Program-made: the position numbers and the translations under genes
Part shown: one piece after another, positions 32,170 through 35,072 of the stretch
Position numbering within the stretch: position 1 is the first letter of the stretch
Layout: the number at the start of each line of letters is the position of its first letter
Notes under the pieces: model-generated
What the model saw: the letters and a program-made list of their open reading frames with translations, nothing else
Database searches by the model: none
What the model was told of the DNA's origin: nothing
From: an uncultured Ruminococcus sp.
GTDB lineage: Bacteria > Bacillota > Clostridia > Oscillospirales > Ruminococcaceae
Direction: 5' to 3'
DNA: 35,072 nucleotides
Assembly (NCBI GenBank): GCA_947178195.1
Contig: CAMWXM010000002.1
Coordinates: 1-35,072, forward strand

Positions 32170-32784
32170 TCATTGAGTATTTTTTTTACAGCGAATAGTA
32201 ACTCTTTCAGTACCATCAAATGTACAGGTAAACATAGACAAATCCCAATCTCCTGCCAGCATTTTATCCGCACTATTTCCATCTATAATTTCAATATAAT
32301 CCACATAGAATTCATAAACTTTTCCGTTCACATCAATAAAATAAACTTCATCGTCCAGTATAAGATTTTTAAGTTTACCAAAGTGTCCCGAATAGTTATG
32401 GGCAGCCAAAATCATGCTACTGTCGATAGTTCCGCTGTATCTGCATGGTGCAATCTTGAGGTTATCATAATTCCACTCGCTTAGCACTGGCAATTTAATA
32501 TTGATAGCCGGAATATCAATAATGCCTATGTAATTTTTATTTTTCACCATAATTGCATCAAGAGTATCCGTTTCATTCAGATTCTCATGGCTTACGTTCA
32601 GTTCAATATTTGTATTGTTTGTTTCAGAACGCTGAGTGATTTCTTCTTCAAGCTTTACAAGTACGCTCATAGATTTTTTTTCAGCTTCCCTATCCGCATG
32701 AATATTAAAAACAGCAAGGGACAATGCTGCGATAACAAGCATTGCCCCTAAAATCATCAATGTAACGCCAAGTTTACTTTTCAT
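32170..32784 (-). CDS. Sortase (second sortase of the pilus locus)
   Basis: A 204-residue membrane-anchored cysteine transpeptidase with one N-terminal membrane helix (about 5-27). Catalytic His129 lies in LAAHNYSGHFG, Cys187 in MFTCTF and Arg194 in ERVTIR. YIGIIDIPAINIKLPVL is the usual strand before the active site. There is no C-terminal membrane helix, so it is not class C; it may be a class B/D-like housekeeping or pilus-anchoring enzyme. The start at 32784 has GAGG upstream and overlaps the pilin gene end by 11 nt; the frame could begin upstream at 32826 without an RBS. It probably anchors the finished pilus to the wall. Confidence 0.85.
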   Translation of the reverse strand: MKSKLGVTLMILGAMLVIAALSLAVFNIHADREAEKKSMSVLVKLEEEITQRSETNNTNIELNVSHENLNETDTLDAIMVKNKNYIGIIDIPAINIKLPVLSEWNYDNLKIAPCRYSGTIDSSMILAAHNYSGHFGKLKNLILDDEVYFIDVNGKVYEFYVDYIEIIDGNSADKMLAGDWDLSMFTCTFDGTERVTIRCKKNTQ

Positions 32785-33886
32785 ATTTTTTCCTCTTGTG
32801 CGAATTAAATTTCCAGCCCGCCGCAAAAACGATCAAGCCTAATGCTGACATTGCAGGAACCGGCCACCATAATTGTCCAGTCTGAGGAAGCTGCTTTGAG
32901 TGTACAGCAGGTTTAACTTCTACCTGCGGTGTCGGAGCTTTAGGTGCAAGATTTCCTCTGTTCACTATAATATATTCAATATCATGTTCCTTTGGATTTT
33001 CAGGATTAACATTTATATTATTTTCGGAATAGGTAACGCTGTAACCATCCAATTTGCCCTCTTCAATTACAGTCCACTTATATTTTGAAGATAATTTTTC
33101 AAAGGTATAAGTCCAGTTATTTTCTTCGCTGAGAGTGACTGTTTTAAATTTCTCACCATCTTTTGCAAGCGTAACATCTATCGATTTAGGGCGTGTTTTT
33201 TCATCATCGTTTTCCCAGATTTTTTTTACAATACCCGAATAATGAAATACTCTGTTATTTGCGCCTAAAACCGTAAGCTTTGGCATAGCCGTAACATTAT
33301 AACTCCAATTCGGAATACCCGACCCGTCGTTTTGGGTTAATGTCACAAGCGATGGTGCAGGAAGATAATATTTACCGTTAATAGTAACATCTGAACCACT
33401 TAAAAGATACATTCCATACGAAAGACCGCTAAATTTAATTATACCCTCGGCGTCTGTAGTTCCTGAACCCAACGGCTGAATATTGTTTATCTCTGCATAT
33501 GCCTCAAGAGTCTCAGCAGCGACAACAATTTGCGAAGTACTAAGATTATTTAAGCTAATATTACAGTTTTCAAATTCATCAGTATTAATATAAGCATTAT
33601 CAGAATTTCTTTCAGCGACCTTAAAAATTTTCCAATCCATGCCGCTTAATACTGATTTATTATCATGGCAATCTATTGTTAATACATTATTATTAACGTT
33701 TATGGTACTCTCTTCAGGTAAATCATCAACGTTATTTTCAGAGTTTAAATCCTCTTCGTAATTCTCTGAACTGACATCAGTTACAAAATTTTCAGTTATA
33801 TCTTCATCTTCAGCATAAACGCCAAAAGTTCCCGAGATCATAAACATCATAAGAGTAACAAAAACTGCAAATAATTTACTTTTCAC
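32774..33886 (-). CDS. SpaA-type minor/basal pilin with CnaB domain and LPQTG sorting signal
   Basis: A 370-residue surface protein with signal peptide KSKLFAVFVTLMMFMISGTF (cleaved near VYAED), an acidic Asn/Glu-rich spacer (about 28-65) and an N-terminal pilin domain. A CnaB-like Ig domain follows (about 215-310: HYSGIVKKIWENDDEKTRPK, then WTYTFEKLSSKYKWTVIEEG, where Lys and Glu could form an isopeptide). Next come a Pro-rich spacer and LPQTGQ with a hydrophobic, basic-ended tail. The start is a GTG at 33886 with GGTGGTGATC upstream; earlier in-frame GTGs at 33898/33895 are inside the SD. It lies between the two sortase genes. The size suggests a minor or basal subunit rather than the shaft. 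Confidence 0.82.
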   Translation of the reverse strand: MKSKLFAVFVTLMMFMISGTFGVYAEDEDITENFVTDVSSENYEEDLNSENNVDDLPEESTINVNNNVLTIDCHDNKSVLSGMDWKIFKVAERNSDNAYINTDEFENCNISLNNLSTSQIVVAAETLEAYAEINNIQPLGSGTTDAEGIIKFSGLSYGMYLLSGSDVTINGKYYLPAPSLVTLTQNDGSGIPNWSYNVTAMPKLTVLGANNRVFHYSGIVKKIWENDDEKTRPKSIDVTLAKDGEKFKTVTLSEENNWTYTFEKLSSKYKWTVIEEGKLDGYSVTYSENNINVNPENPKEHDIEYIIVNRGNLAPKAPTPQVEVKPAVHSKQLPQTGQLWWPVPAMSALGLIVFAAGWKFNSHKRKKYEK

Positions 33887-33891
33887 TATGA

Positions 33892-34734
33892 TCACCACCC
33901 TTTTTTCTTAGAACGTTTTTTTCTACGGTTGCCTATAATGGTAACAACAATAATAGCTATTAAAAACGGCATTGCTATAAATATTGCAACTATCATAGGT
34001 TCTACCTGAACTGCGTCCGCACCAATTCTTATAGAATGAGTATTTCCGGCTTCCAATCTTGTGCCTCTGACAAGAAGTCTATGGGTATTAATACCATAAG
34101 GAGTACAAGTAATAAGCGTTACCAGATCCCGACCTTCCACAATTTGAATTTTGCTTAAATCTTCGGGAGTCACCACATTAATTTCGTCAATAGAATATTT
34201 TAGAACCTCATTCAAAACGGTTATTTCAAAGGTATCGCCAATATCCAGCCTGTCAAGATCGCTGAAAAGCTTGGCTGACGGAAGTCCCCTATGAGCAGAA
34301 ATAACTGCATGAGTACTAACGCCGCCTATTGGCAAAGTCGAACCCTGAAGATGACCCACGGCAACATTTAAAACCTCTGCGCTTGTTCCGTGATAAATCG
34401 GGAGTTGAACGTCAATTTTAGGAATAGTTATATATCCCATAATTCCCGTACCTGTTACGTCAAGCGTTTGTTCATAGCCATAAACCGCACTATAATTTTC
34501 AAGAGGAGCATATACTTCGCTAAGCTTTTTATTATAATTCTCAGCAGCTTCTCTCATTTTGACATGTTCGGTATCGTCCATTTGGTTTAAAACGCTGTCA
34601 TAATGTGTAATTGCTCTTCGCTGTTCTCTGGTATTCAGATAGTCGCTTATTGTTGGATAGAGCATTAAGGAGAGTCCCGATAGAAAAACAATTATTAATA
34701 ACCCCGTTGAAAAATATTTTTTCTTCTTCCTCAT
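33892..34734 (-). CDS. Class C (pilin-polymerising) sortase
   Basis: A 280-residue sortase with both N-terminal (about 9-28) and C-terminal (about 243-263) membrane helices, as in class C. GIMGYITIPKIDVQLPIYHG, THAVISAHRGLPSAKLFSDL with His148, and TLITCTPYGINTHRLLVRG with Cys210 and Arg219 give the active site. The segment where class C enzymes usually carry a DP(W/F/Y) lid motif (about 65-95) has no such motif. The start at 34734 follows AAGGAG; the frame is open to 34776 without support. It sits between the major pilin and the SpaA-type pilin genes and would catalyse pilin cross-linking. Confidence 0.9.
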   Translation of the reverse strand: MRKKKKYFSTGLLIIVFLSGLSLMLYPTISDYLNTREQRRAITHYDSVLNQMDDTEHVKMREAAENYNKKLSEVYAPLENYSAVYGYEQTLDVTGTGIMGYITIPKIDVQLPIYHGTSAEVLNVAVGHLQGSTLPIGGVSTHAVISAHRGLPSAKLFSDLDRLDIGDTFEITVLNEVLKYSIDEINVVTPEDLSKIQIVEGRDLVTLITCTPYGINTHRLLVRGTRLEAGNTHSIRIGADAVQVEPMIVAIFIAMPFLIAIIVVTIIGNRRKKRSKKKGW

Positions 34735-34754
34735 GAAACGCTCCTTAACGCTGC

Positions 34755-34772
34755 CCCCGGAAAGCTCCGGGG
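34755..34772 (-). other. GC-rich intercistronic hairpin between major pilin and sortase genes
   Basis: CCCCGG (34755-34760), 6-nt loop, CCGGGG (34767-34772), in otherwise A/T-rich DNA. No T-run follows on the minus strand, so it is more likely a 3'-end stabiliser or processing/attenuation site that lets pilin mRNA exceed sortase mRNA than a full terminator. Confidence 0.5.
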
Positions 34773-34811
34773 ACATTGTTATGATTTAGAAAAATTCTTT
34801 AATATTTATGT

Positions 34812-35072
34812 TTATTTGTTTACACGTCTTTTAACTACTAAAAGAACTACTGCGCCAGCCATTAAAACGCCGCCTGCAATGTAGAATATTGTTGTACCGA
34901 TGCCGCCTGTGCCGACTAACGCTGTACCGGATGTGTTTAAAATTAATAATGTACCATTATCTAATTTATCTAATGTTGATATATTATCATCAGTCATCGA
35001 TACAGATCGCTTAGTAACACCTGGAGTATAGGTCTCATTACCATACGACGCAGTTAATTTTAATTTCACATA
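34812..35072 (-). CDS. C-terminal end of a major pilin with cell-wall sorting signal (truncated by window edge)
   Basis: The frame is open to the window edge; 86 residues are visible (YVKLKLTASYGNETYTPGVT onward). It ends with TSGTALVGTGGIGTTIFYIA, then a hydrophobic helix and the basic tail KRRVNK, the classic layout of a pilin sorting signal (LPxTGGIGTTIFYI in relatives). Here the pentapeptide reads LVGTG, so Pro is replaced by Val and x by Gly. It is first in the visible part of the sortase operon, as expected for the shaft subunit. The internal GTG at 35069 is not taken as the start. Confidence 0.8.
   Translation of the reverse strand, partial: YVKLKLTASYGNETYTPGVTKRSVSMTDDNISTLDKLDNGTLLILNTSGTALVGTGGIGTTIFYIAGGVLMAGAVVLLVVKRRVNK

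Noticed and set aside
1..35072. CRISPR arrays, tRNA/rRNA genes, insertion sequences, prophage genes
   Set aside because: No regularly spaced repeats, no cloverleaf-like or rRNA sequences recognised, and no transposase, integrase or phage structural genes among the reading frames.

Overview
The window is a low-GC stretch from an endospore-forming, flagellated member of the Clostridia, most likely a gut-type Oscillospiraceae/Ruminococcaceae relative. This is inferred from spoIVA beside a SipL-type DUF3794+LysM gene, a clostridial-order flagellar operon, a PocR-type hybrid kinase, a sortase-assembled pilus locus and Gram-positive style ribosome binding sites. Species cannot be read from the sequence.

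Layout. (1) 1-13683, minus strand: one long flagellar/motility operon, read right to left as flgB-flgC-fliE-fliF-fliG-fliH-fliI-fliJ-fliK-flgD-(TIGR02530 gene)-flgE-flbD-motA-motB-fliM (fliM cut by the window edge). It has a sigma-A type promoter near 13922-13950 and a ~240-nt leader holding a small ORF and direct repeats. No fliL lies between motB and fliM. (2) 14002-17481: a large Upf1/SMUBP2-like superfamily 1 helicase. (3) 17639-19668: a LUD-domain protein and a PrsA-like lipoprotein with a structured leader. (4) 19914-20666, plus strand: a short-chain dehydrogenase. (5) 20714-23737, minus strand: sipL-like and spoIVA, the spore coat/cortex morphogenesis pair, with a candidate sigma-E promoter. 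(6) 23933-24266: a compact intergenic module that looks like a type I toxin-antitoxin locus. It has a 22-codon membrane-peptide ORF on the minus strand whose SD can be sequestered, and a convergent antisense RNA on the plus strand driven by a consensus promoter. (7) 24352-25420, plus strand: a cyclophilin and a DUF3267 putative membrane metalloprotease. (8) 25461-29595, minus strand: response regulator, PocR hybrid histidine kinase and a GIY-YIG protein. (9) 29732-32043, minus strand: a two-gene ABC transporter. (10) 32170-35072, minus strand: a pilus locus with the end of a major pilin, a class C sortase, an SpaA-type minor pilin and a second sortase.

How the parts work together. The flagellar genes supply rod, MS-ring and rotor, export ATPase, hook cap and length control, hook and stator, in assembly-like order. 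SpoIVA is the ATPase that polymerises on the forespore surface, and SipL is its known partner in Clostridioides difficile. The sortases would polymerise the pilin and attach the fibre to the wall. The most interesting non-obvious element is the 23.97-24.22 kb toxin/antisense-RNA module. Its gene is too short for normal gene calling, and its two RNAs share overlapping, oppositely oriented terminators.
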